Shown here: one piece after another, positions 35,049 to 44,672 of the stretch | How the letters are laid out: every line of letters starts with the position of its first letter | Position numbering within the stretch: position 1 is the first letter of the stretch | Assembly: GCF_000382325.1 (NCBI RefSeq) | Contig: NZ_KB908057.1 | Coordinates: 114,183 to 178,182, forward strand | DNA length: 64,000 nt | Reading direction: 5' to 3' | Origin: Woodsholea maritima DSM 17123 | GTDB taxonomy: Bacteria; Pseudomonadota; Alphaproteobacteria; Caulobacterales; Maricaulaceae | Notes under the pieces: model-generated | Seen by the model: only the letters and a program-made list of their open reading frames with translations | What the model was told of the DNA's origin: nothing | Databases searched by the model: none | Translations under genes and position numbers: made by a program

Positions 35049-35477
35049 TCAGGCGGTTTGCGGCGGGGCGCGGGCTGCAAAAGGCGCGCGCGGCGGGGAG
35101 GTGAAGGGCGGCGCACGGGTCAGATCAACGCGTTGAACCAGATTAAAGCTGATCGGCGTATCAAAACTGTCCCAGCTGGGCGCAAGAACAACAGTATTCA
35201 GGGCGAAGGGGCAGTGCACCAACGCGCCGTCATCATCGTGTGACCCGTGCCCGCTTTCAGGGTCTTCAATGGGAGTATAGCTGCCCTCTTCAGGGTCAAA
35301 GCGCAGATATTGCGGATCTTCATTCAGGCCCGAACAGATCCGCACAATCATGGAACCGTCAGAGCCGGCATCCAGCATATAGCCATAGGGCATCACAGCT
35401 TTGATCATCACGGCGATCAAAGCGATCAGCATCATCCCTTTGGTAAGGACGGCGCGTGTGTGGTTCAGCCCCAGCAT
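35049..35477 (-). CDS. DUF2946-like small exported or membrane protein
   Basis: 142 residues with one N-terminal hydrophobic segment (MMLIALIAVMIKAVMPYGYML). The body carries GHGSHDDDGALVHCPFALNT; the PYGYM and CPFA motifs resemble the DUF2946 family, which often travels with copper or other metal uptake genes. The C-terminus is Pro/Ala-rich (PPFTSPPRAPFAARAPPQTA). It is the first gene of the leftward set with the TonB receptor and PepSY protein. Function is unknown; metal binding via the His/Asp/Cys-rich part is inference. Confidence 0.7.
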   Translation of the reverse strand: MLGLNHTRAVLTKGMMLIALIAVMIKAVMPYGYMLDAGSDGSMIVRICSGLNEDPQYLRFDPEEGSYTPIEDPESGHGSHDDDGALVHCPFALNTVVLAPSWDSFDTPISFNLVQRVDLTRAPPFTSPPRAPFAARAPPQTA

Positions 35478-35638
35478 GGGTGTGGACTTAGTGGAATTTA
35501 GCGCGCACGCCTAGAGGCTTTGTCACGAAGTGCGGGCAAGAGCTTCACAGCTTTGTCAAAGACACAGTGAATTGGTTTACTCTCCTTTTACGCAAACCCC
35601 ATTAGGACTTATTCACCGTGGTTTTATGGGTGGGCGTG

Positions 35639-37723
35639 ATGAATATTTTTGCGAAAAGTCTCCAGGCGCGAAATAGTGCTGCCGCGGCCTTAATGGTGGT
35701 CGCCGCGATTGGGGCGGTCAGTGCGGTCGCACTCACCATGATCCGCTCGGCGGCTCATGATAACGCGATCGAGCAAGCCCAAAGTGTCGGCCTTGCCAGT
35801 GCCTTACGGGTCCAGGATCAGCTGGATGGGGCGATGGATATTACCCGCGCCAACGCCACGGCCTTTGGTGCCTTGGTCGAGCAAGGCCTGGTTGAGCGCA
35901 ATACCATTGACCAAACTTTGCGCGCCAGCCTGGCGCAGAACCAAAATATTTTGGCGGTCTCCACAGCGTGGGAGCCTAATGGCTTTGATGGCCGCGATGG
36001 GGACTATCGCAACACGCCGGGCCATGACGCCAGCGGGCGTTTTATCCCCTATTGGTATCGCGATAATGGCCAGCTGCACCGTGAACCCTTGGTAGGTTAT
36101 GATGATCGCAGCGAAGGTCAGTGGTATTTCTTACCTTTAGAAAGTGGCCAGGAACAAATCCTGGAACCTTATGTCTATCCCGTGGGCGGGGTCGATGTCT
36201 TGATGACGACAACGTCGGTGCCCATCCGTGTCAATAATCGCATTGTCGGTGTTGCGACGGCGGATATGGCCCTGGATGCGGTTCAAACCCAGTTGAGCGC
36301 GATTAAGCCGATGGATGTGGGTTCGATCTCGCTTCTGAGTGCGCAAGGGGCCGTTGTCGCCAGCCCAAACGCCCAGGCGCTGGGGCAATCGGCGAGCGCG
36401 GCGGGCTATAGCGCAGAGGTGCTGGGCGTGGCGCGTTCTGGCCAGACGCGCGCATTTACCGGCGTTGAGGGCCTCGCGGGGGAAAAAGTCCTTCGCGTTG
36501 CCGTTCCCGTGAATATTGGGCGCACGGATACGCGCTGGGTGGTGATTGCCGATATTCCTGAAAGTGCGGCCTTTGCGCAGGCCGATGCCATCACCGGTAA
36601 TGTCATGATTGTTGCCGTGATTGTTGCTTTACTGGCGGCGGGGGTGACTTGGATCTTCTCTGGATTGATGACCAAGCCGGTGATTGCGTTGACCGGGGTG
36701 ATGAACCGCCTGGCGCAAGATGATCTGGATGTGGAGGTGCCCTACACCCGCCATAGCGATGAGATCGGTCAGATGGCCAAGGCCACGGAGGTCTTTCTCG
36801 AGAATGCCCGCGCGCGTCGCCGTCAGGCGCAGGAGAAGAAGCAAGCCGATGCCGAAGCCATGGCCCGCGAAGAACGGCGCAAAGCCATGAATGCGCTGGC
36901 CGATGAGTTTGAAAGCACGATTATCAATGTGGCCGAAGCTGTAATGACGGCGTCTGGCGGCTTGATGAGCCATTCTGATCGTTTGGCCGCTATCTCCTCT
37001 CAGGGTCAAGAAACGACCAATGCCGCTTCGCGCGCCAGCGATGACGCCAATGAAGCGGTGCAGGCGGTGGCCTCGGCCGCTGAAGAAATGTCGGCGGCCA
37101 TTGCCGAGATGACCCGTCAGATCACCCATGCCTCCATGGTGGCGAGCGGCGGTGTGCAATTGGCGCAGCAAGCCGATACACGGATTAAAGGTCTTGCTGA
37201 AGCGGCGGATCAAATTGGCGCGGTTTTGCGCTTGATCAATGACATTGCGGAACAGACCAACCTGCTGGCGCTGAACGCCACGATTGAGGCTGCGCGCGCC
37301 GGGGAAGCCGGTAAGGGCTTTGCGGTCGTGGCCAGTGAAGTGAAAGCGCTTGCGACCCAAACCGCCAAGGCTACGGAGCAGATCTCCGCGCAGATTAACA
37401 GTATTCAAAGCGAAACTGATGCAGCCGTGGATGCGATTTCTGGCGTTCGTGAGAAGATCAATGAGATCAATGAGGCGGCGAATATCATCGCAGCCTCCGC
37501 TGAGGAGCAAAGTGCGGCCACCAAAGAAATTTCAACCAGTGCGGCAAACGCGGCGCGTGGTACACAAGTGGTCAATACGCAAGTCAGTACGGTGGCCCAG
37601 GCTGTACGCGATACAGAAACCACCGCCGATGCGGTGCTAAAGGCTTCACAAGCCTTAAGTTCTCAGTCCTCGCAGCTCAATACCGCGGTGCGTGGATTTA
37701 TTGAGCGCGTCAGAACAGCCTAA
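35639..37723 (+). CDS. methyl-accepting chemotaxis protein with periplasmic Cache domain
   Basis: 694 residues from ATG 35639 (GGGTGGG upstream); GTG 35618 with AGGA is an alternative start. The first membrane helix is at about 13-35. A large periplasmic double-Cache-type sensor domain follows ([49 protein letters not shown]). The second helix is [25 protein letters not shown] comes next ([20 protein letters not shown] ... [12 protein letters not shown]). The cytoplasmic signalling hairpin contains the tip [20 protein letters not shown] and flanking methylation helices. It would feed a CheA-CheW array. No chemotaxis genes lie next to it and no C-terminal CheR-tether pentapeptide is seen. Ligand unknown. 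Confidence 0.94.
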   Translation: MNIFAKSLQARNSAAAALMVVAAIGAVSAVALTMIRSAAHDNAIEQAQSVGLASALRVQDQLDGAMDITRANATAFGALVEQGLVERNTIDQTLRASLAQNQNILAVSTAWEPNGFDGRDGDYRNTPGHDASGRFIPYWYRDNGQLHREPLVGYDDRSEGQWYFLPLESGQEQILEPYVYPVGGVDVLMTTTSVPIRVNNRIVGVATADMALDAVQTQLSAIKPMDVGSISLLSAQGAVVASPNAQALGQSASAAGYSAEVLGVARSGQTRAFTGVEGLAGEKVLRVAVPVNIGRTDTRWVVIADIPESAAFAQADAITGNVMIVAVIVALLAAGVTWIFSGLMTKPVIALTGVMNRLAQDDLDVEVPYTRHSDEIGQMAKATEVFLENARARRRQAQEKKQADAEAMAREERRKAMNALADEFESTIINVAEAVMTASGGLMSHSDRLAAISSQGQETTNAASRASDDANEAVQAVASAAEEMSAAIAEMTRQITHASMVASGGVQLAQQADTRIKGLAEAADQIGAVLRLINDIAEQTNLLALNATIEAARAGEAGKGFAVVASEVKALATQTAKATEQISAQINSIQSETDAAVDAISGVREKINEINEAANIIAASAEEQSAATKEISTSAANAARGTQVVNTQVSTVAQAVRDTETTADAVLKASQALSSQSSQLNTAVRGFIERVRTA

Positions 37724-37753
37724 GGCTACTTTTGATCTGCAAAAACTATATTG

Positions 37754-37782
37754 TCAGGATGGCGCAATATGCGCCATCCTGA
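37754..37782 (+). terminator. intrinsic terminator after the chemoreceptor gene
   Basis: TCAGGATGGCGC (37754-37765) pairs perfectly with GCGCCATCCTGA (37771-37782), a 12-bp stem with a 5-base loop, followed by TTAACTTT. It lies 31 bases after the chemoreceptor stop. Confidence 0.82.
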
Positions 37783-37868
37783 TTAACTTTATTTGAAACT
37801 GGTCATTCGCCCATGCCGATGATAAGACGTTAGGACATTTTTAACGTTTGGCCTTGGGGGGCTTCATC

Positions 37869-39893
37869 ATGGCACGGGTTTTGGGGTTTGCGGCTTTGGC
37901 GGCAAGCGTGTCTCTGTCTGCATTTGCATCATCGGTGGCTTTGGGCTCGGATTTGGATTATCTGGGATTGATGCCAGAAGCGACCGCTATCGAGCGCCCC
38001 TTTGATCCGACGCCTGGACGTGTGGAGATTTCCTCTCAATCGCTCTCTGCTCTTTCTTCCAATAGCTGTATGGCCGCTTTGCTGGGCCAGGATGCGCAGT
38101 GTTCTGACAGTGATCGCAAAGTTCTGGGCGGCCTTGTTTTATTGATGGCCAGCGCCTTGGTTGTTGAAGCCTCGCAAGATGAGGCCAGCGCCGGTTATAC
38201 TGACAGCGTGCGTTTGGCCGCTGAAAGCTATCAAAGGATTGCTGCGAACCCTCCTGCAGCGCGCGGTGCAGGGATTGGGATCCAAGCGGTTAATATCAGC
38301 CAGGAATGCGCTGATGGTGCGGGCGCAGATTCAACGCAATGTGGTACCGGCGCGGATGCTGCTGGGGATAATTCTATCGCGATCGGCACCGGATCTTATG
38401 CCAATGAGCTGGACGCGACGAGTGTTGGGTACGAATCCACCGCCAATGGTGAAGAAACCAGTGCCTTTGGCGCTGGGGCCACGGCCAATGAAGATTACGC
38501 AACCGCAATAGGGGCTTATGCCAGCGCCGCGGGGGAAGATGCCACCGCAGTGGGCAATAGCGCTGAAGCTGCGGCCAATGGCTCAACCGCAATTGGGGAC
38601 AATGCCTATGCCGAAGAGACCGTGTCAACGGCGCTCGGCTATCAAGCCCATGCCAATGGCCTGGGGGCCAATGCCTTTGGCTTTAACTCCCGTGCTTACG
38701 GGGATTATTCGACGGCTGTCGGGTCGTTTGCTGCGGCCTTGGACAACAATGCAACCGCGCTGGGTGATAGCGCTGAGGCCAGCGGCGAGGATTCAACCGC
38801 TCTTGGGGCCGATGCCATTGCCTCTGCTGAAGGCGCAACAGCGGTGGGTGAAGATTCTTTGGCTGAAGGTATAGAATCGATCGCCATCGGCGAAAATTCC
38901 TGGGCCAGCGGTGAAAACGCAATCGTTCTGGGTGCCGATTATGACAATGATGGAACGGGCGCACGGGCCAGCGGCCTGGCGGCTGTGGCCTTGGGTGCAG
39001 ACGCGCAGGCCTCGGGTGCCAATGGTCTGGCCTTAGGGCGCAATGCCTCAGCCAATTTCGACAATGCGGTGGCCTTGGGCTTTGGTGCTATTGCTAGCCG
39101 GGCTGATCAGATTGTGATTGGCTCTTCCAGCCACACAATTACCTTGGCGGGTCTTAACTCAGCGGCCAGCACAGCCGCCCAAGGCAGTGTCACGGGGTTT
39201 GTCACCACCGATGAACAAGGCAATCTGGCCTCAGATGGGGGTGCGGCCTTACAAGATATCGCCAACAATAAGACCGCGATTTCAACCAATACCGCAAACA
39301 TTGCCAATAATACTTCTAACATTTCCGGTAATACGAACCAGATTGGGATCAATACCGCCGATATTGCCTTGTTAAAAGCCGGGGTGAAGGGTGATGGGCA
39401 GCGTCTGGTGAATGTCGAGCAGACGGTGAATGATCACGAGACCCGCATTACGAAGAATGAGACGAATATCGCCACGAATACCACGAATATCACCCATAAT
39501 CGCCAAGCGATCGCCCAGACCCAAAACCGCGTCAGCGTCAATGAGGTTAATATCGCCAGCAACCGCTCAGCCATTACCAATCTGGAGCAGGAATTTTCTG
39601 GTTTAAAGATCACAGTCGATCAATTGGCCCTGCAATCGCAATATAATCGCGGCCAGATTGAGCAGAATATGGACGGTATTGCGATTGCGAATGCGCTGGC
39701 GGGTACGTCCTGGCTGCAATCGGATGAGAGTTTCGCCCTGACAGCAAACTGGGGCTTCTTTGATGGCTCAAACGCCTTTGCGGTATCGGGTACGGCGCGG
39801 GTTTCAAACCGGGTCTCGGCCAATGTCGGCTTGGGTCTGGGCAGTGAAACCGGCAAGGTCGGTGCCCGTGCGGGCCTACGCTATGGCTGGTAG
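37869..39893 (+). CDS. trimeric autotransporter adhesin (YadA-like), shorter paralogue
   Basis: 674 residues from ATG 37869 (signal peptide about 1-22, GGGGGG upstream). Order: an N-terminal block with SSNSCMAALLGQDAQC and LVLLMASALVVEAS; a YadA-type head of many 14-residue repeats (AxGxxAxAxGxxSTAxG pattern, about 150-410); a neck (SVTGFVTTDEQGNLASDGG); a coiled-coil stalk of NTANIANNTSNISGN-type repeats including LLKAGVKGDGQRL; and a YadA C-terminal beta-barrel anchor ending GARAGLRYGW. Type Vc adhesins trimerise and mediate attachment or autoagglutination. There is no extended signal peptide region. A longer paralogue lies at 50825-53983. Confidence 0.92.
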   Translation: MARVLGFAALAASVSLSAFASSVALGSDLDYLGLMPEATAIERPFDPTPGRVEISSQSLSALSSNSCMAALLGQDAQCSDSDRKVLGGLVLLMASALVVEASQDEASAGYTDSVRLAAESYQRIAANPPAARGAGIGIQAVNISQECADGAGADSTQCGTGADAAGDNSIAIGTGSYANELDATSVGYESTANGEETSAFGAGATANEDYATAIGAYASAAGEDATAVGNSAEAAANGSTAIGDNAYAEETVSTALGYQAHANGLGANAFGFNSRAYGDYSTAVGSFAAALDNNATALGDSAEASGEDSTALGADAIASAEGATAVGEDSLAEGIESIAIGENSWASGENAIVLGADYDNDGTGARASGLAAVALGADAQASGANGLALGRNASANFDNAVALGFGAIASRADQIVIGSSSHTITLAGLNSAASTAAQGSVTGFVTTDEQGNLASDGGAALQDIANNKTAISTNTANIANNTSNISGNTNQIGINTADIALLKAGVKGDGQRLVNVEQTVNDHETRITKNETNIATNTTNITHNRQAIAQTQNRVSVNEVNIASNRSAITNLEQEFSGLKITVDQLALQSQYNRGQIEQNMDGIAIANALAGTSWLQSDESFALTANWGFFDGSNAFAVSGTARVSNRVSANVGLGLGSETGKVGARAGLRYGW

Positions 39894-39919
39894 GCCAATT
39901 TTGCAATGAATCAGAGGGT

Positions 39920-40855
39920 TTAAAAAGCGGCTTTAAGCTGGCGAAGAAGCCAGCGTGTCGCAAGGTCGCGGTGAGAGCGCTCATGCCAAACTAGCCAATA
40001 GCCAAAAGATGGAAAGTCTTCGGGCGGGAGAAAAGCGCGAAGGGCGTGGTCCTGGGTAAAGCGCTGGGCCGCGGTTGCGGGCAAGGTGGCGATCAGATTG
40101 GATTGAAGTAACATATAGGGGGCCGCAGAGAAGCCATCGATAGAGATTAAGCTTTTTAAGGCTATCCCTTTATTTTTCAGACATTGACTGAGGGGATCTG
40201 CTTCTAGATTGGGGATGTTGATGCGTAGAAGCGGCCATTCAACCAAGTCTTGCCACTTCAGTGTATCCGACTGGAATACAGGATGGTCTTTGCGCGCGAC
40301 AAGTTGGCAGTACTCAGTAAACAGAAAGTGTGAATGGACCTGACTGCTGTCGGGGTCAAAGCCCGTGATCACCATATCGAGATCGCCTTTGTTTAAGCGG
40401 TCCTGAGACTCTCCACATAAAGGTTCAACTGTGATCTGGATATGGGGGGCATTCTGAGTGATCTGATCTATAGCCGGGGCCAGCACGCTGAGAATACCAA
40501 AGTCAGTCGAAGCGATCTTAAAGTGACGTTCAATCTGGTGTGCACTGATGACTTGGGGGCTGAGGAGCATATGTCCCTCGGCAAGCCATCGTGTCAGGGG
40601 CAGGCGCAAGCTTTGCCCATAAGGGGTCAAAACCAAACCCGTCCCACTGCGCACTAAAAGCGGGTCCTGAAGTGATGTGCGCAGCCGGGACAAGGCCCGG
40701 CTGACTGTGGGCTGACTAAGTCCCATATGGCGCGCTGTTTGCGTAACGCTTTGGGTGTCCAATAAAGACAGAAGAAGCGAGATTGTCGCCATGTCTAGAC
40801 TGGCAAGAGCTGGGGTCGTGGGGGTAAATTTATTGCGAATGACACTCATAAGCAT
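39920..40855 (-). CDS. LysR-family transcriptional regulator
   Basis: 311 residues. The N-terminal winged helix-turn-helix has LLLSLLDTQSVTQTARHMGL, SQPTVSRALSRLR and VRSGTGLVLTPYGQSL. A LysR substrate-binding domain occupies about 100-300. It lies directly downstream of a FepA-type receptor gene in the same direction, with a strong hairpin covering its ribosome site, and converges with the adhesin gene. LysR genes more often face their targets divergently, so control of the receptor is only a guess. Confidence 0.9.
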   Translation of the reverse strand: MLMSVIRNKFTPTTPALASLDMATISLLLSLLDTQSVTQTARHMGLSQPTVSRALSRLRTSLQDPLLVRSGTGLVLTPYGQSLRLPLTRWLAEGHMLLSPQVISAHQIERHFKIASTDFGILSVLAPAIDQITQNAPHIQITVEPLCGESQDRLNKGDLDMVITGFDPDSSQVHSHFLFTEYCQLVARKDHPVFQSDTLKWQDLVEWPLLRINIPNLEADPLSQCLKNKGIALKSLISIDGFSAAPYMLLQSNLIATLPATAAQRFTQDHALRAFLPPEDFPSFGYWLVWHERSHRDLATRWLLRQLKAAF

Positions 40856-40859
40856 GATA

Positions 40860-40894
40860 TGCCTCAGGCTCGGCTTTGATGCAAGCCTGAGGCA
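40860..40894 (-). terminator. hairpin between TonB receptor and LysR gene, covering the LysR ribosome site
   Basis: TGCCTCAGGCT (40860-40870) pairs perfectly with AGCCTGAGGCA (40884-40894), an 11-bp stem. On the minus strand the 3' arm contains GAGG, the probable ribosome site of the LysR gene starting at 40855. No T-run follows. It may be a weak terminator or a translational gate. Confidence 0.5.
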
Positions 40895-40902
40895 GCGTTT
40901 AT

Positions 40903-42978
40903 CTAATAGCGTGTATTGATAGCGAAGAAGAACTGACGCCCGGGTTGGTAATAGTTATATCCGCTGTCAGAGTTAATCTCTTCGGCAAGAACATTTTCAA
41001 TGCCAAAGCGCAAAGTGACATCATCATTGATGCGATAAGCACTGGTCAGATCAACTATTGTATAGGCTTTGGTGATGGCATTGCCAGCTCCGAGTTGTTC
41101 GCCGGTATAGCGCGCGCCAGCGCGCATGGAGAACGCAGAGGATACACGCCAATCCACTGTGGTGTAGGCGGAGACCTCGGGTGTGGTGATCAAGGGTCGA
41201 TCTGTCACTGTATCTTTGGCTTCAATCATCCAGGTGGCATTGGTTTGCCAAGTGACAGCCTCATGTAAAGGCACTGTAAGATTTGCCTCTAGTCCACGCG
41301 TACGGGCCTTGTTGACATTCTCCATACGGGTCCACCACAATCCTTCATAAAAGCCAAGCGGTGCATATTCGATTTTATTTTTGAAGTCGGTATGGAAATA
41401 GGTTGTCCCAAAGGTCCAGTCATTTTTTTCCCAGGCTAGTCCGATTTCATAATTCGTGCTTTCTTCCGGATCGAGCTTGGGATTGCCGGCCATCCAGCAT
41501 CCTCCACCTGAATAGCCAAGTGCGGCCAGCGAGCCACATCCGCCACCGCGCGAGAAGGTTGCGGCTGCGGGGCTGTTTTCTTTTAAAGTGGGCGCGCGAA
41601 AGCCTTGAGAAACACCCCCGCGTAAGGTCCAGGCCGGAGTAAAGTGATAGACAATATAGGCGCGGGGGCTGAAATGTTCGCCATATTTATCATGGCTATC
41701 CATACGCAGACCTAAGGTTAGCAGGAGATTATCGCGCAGGGCCATCTGGTCTTCAGTGAATAAAGCCCATGTGTCACCTTCCAGTTGCGCACCTTCAATG
41801 AGATCACCGTCATAATCGACGGGGTTGCGCCCAATCGTTTGAGTATTTTGAAGCGTTTCGCTTCTGAACTGCCCGCCGAAAGCGAATTTATGTTGAACCC
41901 CAAAATGAGGCTCGGCGCGTACGATCGCGTCGATGATTGTGTCTTTGTTTTCGGATGTATCCCCTTCGCCAACATCATTGACATATCGATTGTGAGAAAT
42001 GTCGAACTGGCTTGTTAGTGCGCCCCATTCGCCTTCATGGCCAAGTCGAAAACTGGTGCGTTCAAGATGGGATGGTCCCCAGCCATATTGGTCTTGCCCG
42101 TTATCGTTGGGAACAGGCGGGGCGAGCGATTCTTGCAGACCATAAGTCCCCTCCAAGGACACAGTGTGCTGGGGCGTTAGCGAAAGTGTAAAGGCACTAT
42201 TAAGGGATTTGTCTGTGACGCCGCCCGTGCCTAAGGCTTGCCCGCGTCCACCGATATCGCGCTCGTCGGGGTTTTGGCGCGAATAACTGGCCCCCAGACG
42301 CACTCCTAGCCGATCTTTGATCAGTGGCCCGGATGCCGTGATATTTAGCTGATAGGCATCTCCGCGATTATCCTCTTGCGACCAGGTATAATTGGCGCTG
42401 GCAGACCCACTCCAGATTTGCGTAATGGGGCGGGTGATGATGTTGATAACCCCGCCCATGGCGTCAGAGCCATAAAGAGAGGACATCGGTCCGCGAACGA
42501 CTTCAATGCGTTCAATCATATCCGGTGCGATCCAGTCCAGGTCCTGGCGACCGAGATCGGGGCGATAATTGACATCGCGCGAATTCCCAATCCGTCGACC
42601 ATTGACCAAGATAAGGGTGTAATTTTCGGGCAATCCACGGATGCGGATTTTGGACTGTTCACCGGAAGGGCTTAGCCCGCCAGTGACCCCGGGTATGCGC
42701 CCCAATATGTCCGCGAGATTGTGCACGGGTTGAACTTCAATATCTTCGCGCGTGATGACCGAAACTGAAGCAGGGGCATCGCGGAGGTTCAAACCGGTTG
42801 CCGTGCCGGTTACGATAATCGTTTCAACGTCCGTAGGCTCGTCATGCTCTTCAGCATTGTCTTGAATGAGCGGTGTGTCTTGCGCCCAGCCTGTTGTGGT
42901 TAGCATAAACGCGCTAAGCCCGATTAAGGTGCAGGTCTGCCAGCATCCCCTGGCCGCGGTCATTTTTGTTAATGTCAT
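40903..42978 (-). CDS. TonB-dependent receptor, FepA/CirA-type
   Basis: 691 residues from ATG 42978 (GGGGA upstream; a Met at 42990 is also in frame). The signal peptide is at about 1-32 (ending TTTGWAQ). TonB-box-like ETIIVTGTATG is followed by a compact plug (DAPASVSVITREDIE, NLADILGRIPGVTGGLSPSG, IRIRGLPENYTLILVNGRRI, IEVVRGPMSSLYGSDAMGGV). The barrel ends in FFFAINTRY. It has a Cys pair in an extracellular-loop-like segment (GGGCGSLAALGYSGGGCWM), as in some catecholate siderophore receptors. Likely role: import of a ferric siderophore or similar chelate. Ligand not proven. Confidence 0.92.
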   Translation of the reverse strand: MTLTKMTAARGCWQTCTLIGLSAFMLTTTGWAQDTPLIQDNAEEHDEPTDVETIIVTGTATGLNLRDAPASVSVITREDIEVQPVHNLADILGRIPGVTGGLSPSGEQSKIRIRGLPENYTLILVNGRRIGNSRDVNYRPDLGRQDLDWIAPDMIERIEVVRGPMSSLYGSDAMGGVINIITRPITQIWSGSASANYTWSQEDNRGDAYQLNITASGPLIKDRLGVRLGASYSRQNPDERDIGGRGQALGTGGVTDKSLNSAFTLSLTPQHTVSLEGTYGLQESLAPPVPNDNGQDQYGWGPSHLERTSFRLGHEGEWGALTSQFDISHNRYVNDVGEGDTSENKDTIIDAIVRAEPHFGVQHKFAFGGQFRSETLQNTQTIGRNPVDYDGDLIEGAQLEGDTWALFTEDQMALRDNLLLTLGLRMDSHDKYGEHFSPRAYIVYHFTPAWTLRGGVSQGFRAPTLKENSPAAATFSRGGGCGSLAALGYSGGGCWMAGNPKLDPEESTNYEIGLAWEKNDWTFGTTYFHTDFKNKIEYAPLGFYEGLWWTRMENVNKARTRGLEANLTVPLHEAVTWQTNATWMIEAKDTVTDRPLITTPEVSAYTTVDWRVSSAFSMRAGARYTGEQLGAGNAITKAYTIVDLTSAYRINDDVTLRFGIENVLAEEINSDSGYNYYQPGRQFFFAINTRY

Positions 42979-43119
42979 GATATTCCCCATAATGCATTCA
43001 CAGCGCTTGCCCGAGTGCCGTCACTCGCGCTGTCAAATTGCTATTAAGAGGCATTCTTAACTAAGTCTATGCCGGGGGGCGTATTTCGGTTATGCGTTTT
43101 ATGAATGTGCCTCGGGGAA

Positions 43120-43146
43120 AAAGGCCTCGCAGATGGCGAGGCCTTT
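43120..43146 (-). terminator. intrinsic terminator of the RND efflux operon
   Basis: AAAGGCCTCGC (43120-43130) pairs with GCGAGGCCTTT (43136-43146), and on the minus strand a TTTTT run follows. It lies 25 bases after the outer-membrane factor gene. Confidence 0.87.
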
Positions 43147-43170
43147 CTGATTGTCGTTTAGGGCAGTCGT

Positions 43171-44592
43171 TTAGGCCTGCCAACCGGTGCCCAAGGCATT
43201 ATGCACGGCGATAAAGGCTTTTAACGCTTCAGTTTTACTGCTCGCAAGAGCCGCTTCGGCGCTGAGAAGACGGCTTTCGGCATCCAGGACATCGATGAAA
43301 TCATCGACCCCGCCTTCATAGCGCGTGCGGGCCATGTCTGCGGCGTCGCGTGCTGAGCTGGCCGCGCGGGTCAAAGCGTCGGCGCGGGCCTGTTCACGGC
43401 CATAGGCACTTAAGGCCGATTGTGTTTCTTCAATCGCGCTCATCACCGTTTGCTCATAGCTGAGTAAAGCTTCTTCGGCGCTGGCATTGGCGATTTCAAC
43501 CCCGGCCTTGACGCGGGCGATATTGAAGCCCGCCCAGCTGATATGAGGACCAAAACTATAGCCGATCGTGCCGGTCTGGCCCACATCGTCCAGGTCTTCT
43601 GCCGCGCTCGTGACGCCAGCCATTAAGGATAGACGCGGGAAATAATCCGTCCACGCCACATGAGTGTGGGCGCTGGCCGCGATGAGGCGCGCTTCAGCGG
43701 CCTGAATATCGGCGCGGCGATGCATCAAGCCTGTGATGTCACCAATAGCCAGATTACGCGGCGTGGCGATGAAGGGCGTGTCTGCGCTACCCAGGCGGGC
43801 CTCAACATCATGGGCGCTTAGCCCTGTTAGTGTGGCCAAGCGATAGAGCGCGGCAATGCGCGCGCTTTCAAACGGGGCAATCGCAGCCTGGGTCGTGGCC
43901 AATTGCGCTTCAGCACGGGCCAGATCCAGGGCTTCACCGAAGCCTTCGTCCAAGCGGGTTTGAGCAATATCGCGCGTGCGCACTTGCACATCGCGATTGC
44001 GCTGGGCAACGTCCAGCTGGGCCTGCGCCCCGCGATAATCGGCAAAAGCGCGCGCGGTTTCAGCCGCAATCATGGCGCGGGTCTGACGGGTTAGCCAGTC
44101 CTGGCTTTGCAGGTCTTGATAGGCGGCTTCGCGCAAGGATGCGATCCGTCCAAAGACATCCAGCTCCCATTGGGCATTAAGACCCAGTGCGGCATAATCG
44201 CTTTCTGGTCCATCTTCGGATGTGCCCAGCTGTGTGCCGGAGATTTGCCGACGGTGTAGATCGGCGCTGACCTCGCCAATCGGATAAGATTGTGTGCGGG
44301 CGAGGCCCAAGCGGGCGCGAGCCGCCTGAAGCCGCCTGGCCGCAATTTTCAAATCACGATTATCCGCAAAGGCGGTGGTGATAAGGCCCGTTAGGACCTC
44401 ATCATCGAGGACCTGCCACCATTGGGCGGCCGGGTCTTGGGTGAGGGCGAGAAGGCTGGCCTCTTCATGCGCGCCTAAAGCGGCAAAATCTGGCAAATGC
44501 GCGTCATCTAAGTTGCGCGGGGCGGCGGCGGTGCAGGCGCTGAGCGTCACGATACTGGCGCTGAGCGCTAAAAAGTTGATCAATCGAACCAT
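43171..44592 (-). CDS. outer-membrane efflux lipoprotein, NodT/OprM type
   Basis: 473 residues. The signal peptide ends in a lipobox LSAC, with Cys20 as the lipidation site. Two OEP repeats form the TolC-like channel (DNRDLKIAARRLQAARARLG and ADIQAAEARLIAASAHTHVA begin the two halves). It ends the leftward operon after the adaptor and pump genes. It would complete a tripartite efflux machine across both membranes. The 72-base gap to the pump gene contains two strong hairpins, so its expression may be set separately. Confidence 0.93.
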   Translation of the reverse strand: MVRLINFLALSASIVTLSACTAAAPRNLDDAHLPDFAALGAHEEASLLALTQDPAAQWWQVLDDEVLTGLITTAFADNRDLKIAARRLQAARARLGLARTQSYPIGEVSADLHRRQISGTQLGTSEDGPESDYAALGLNAQWELDVFGRIASLREAAYQDLQSQDWLTRQTRAMIAAETARAFADYRGAQAQLDVAQRNRDVQVRTRDIAQTRLDEGFGEALDLARAEAQLATTQAAIAPFESARIAALYRLATLTGLSAHDVEARLGSADTPFIATPRNLAIGDITGLMHRRADIQAAEARLIAASAHTHVAWTDYFPRLSLMAGVTSAAEDLDDVGQTGTIGYSFGPHISWAGFNIARVKAGVEIANASAEEALLSYEQTVMSAIEETQSALSAYGREQARADALTRAASSARDAADMARTRYEGGVDDFIDVLDAESRLLSAEAALASSKTEALKAFIAVHNALGTGWQA

Positions 44593-44615
44593 TTTATGTC
44601 TCTTATCGGTGTAGA

Positions 44616-44672
44616 TCCCGCCCTGATCCGGGTCGATCAGGGCGGGACCCAGGCCTAAGGGGGGTTAGGCCT
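44616..44672 (-). terminator. two consecutive hairpins between pump and outer-membrane factor genes
   Basis: The first stem is TCCCGCCCTGATC (44616-44628) with GATCAGGGCGGGA (44635-44647), a perfect 13 bp with a 6-base loop. The second is AGGCCTAA (44651-44658) with TTAGGCCT (44665-44672), which overlaps the pump stop codon. Neither has a clear T-run on the minus strand. They may protect the upstream mRNA or partly stop transcription. Confidence 0.55.

Noticed and set aside
38400..39060. Regularly spaced DNA similarity that could suggest a repeat array or CRISPR
   Set aside because: The periodicity is 42 bases and in frame with the 14-residue YadA head repeats; repeats are degenerate and no spacer structure exists.
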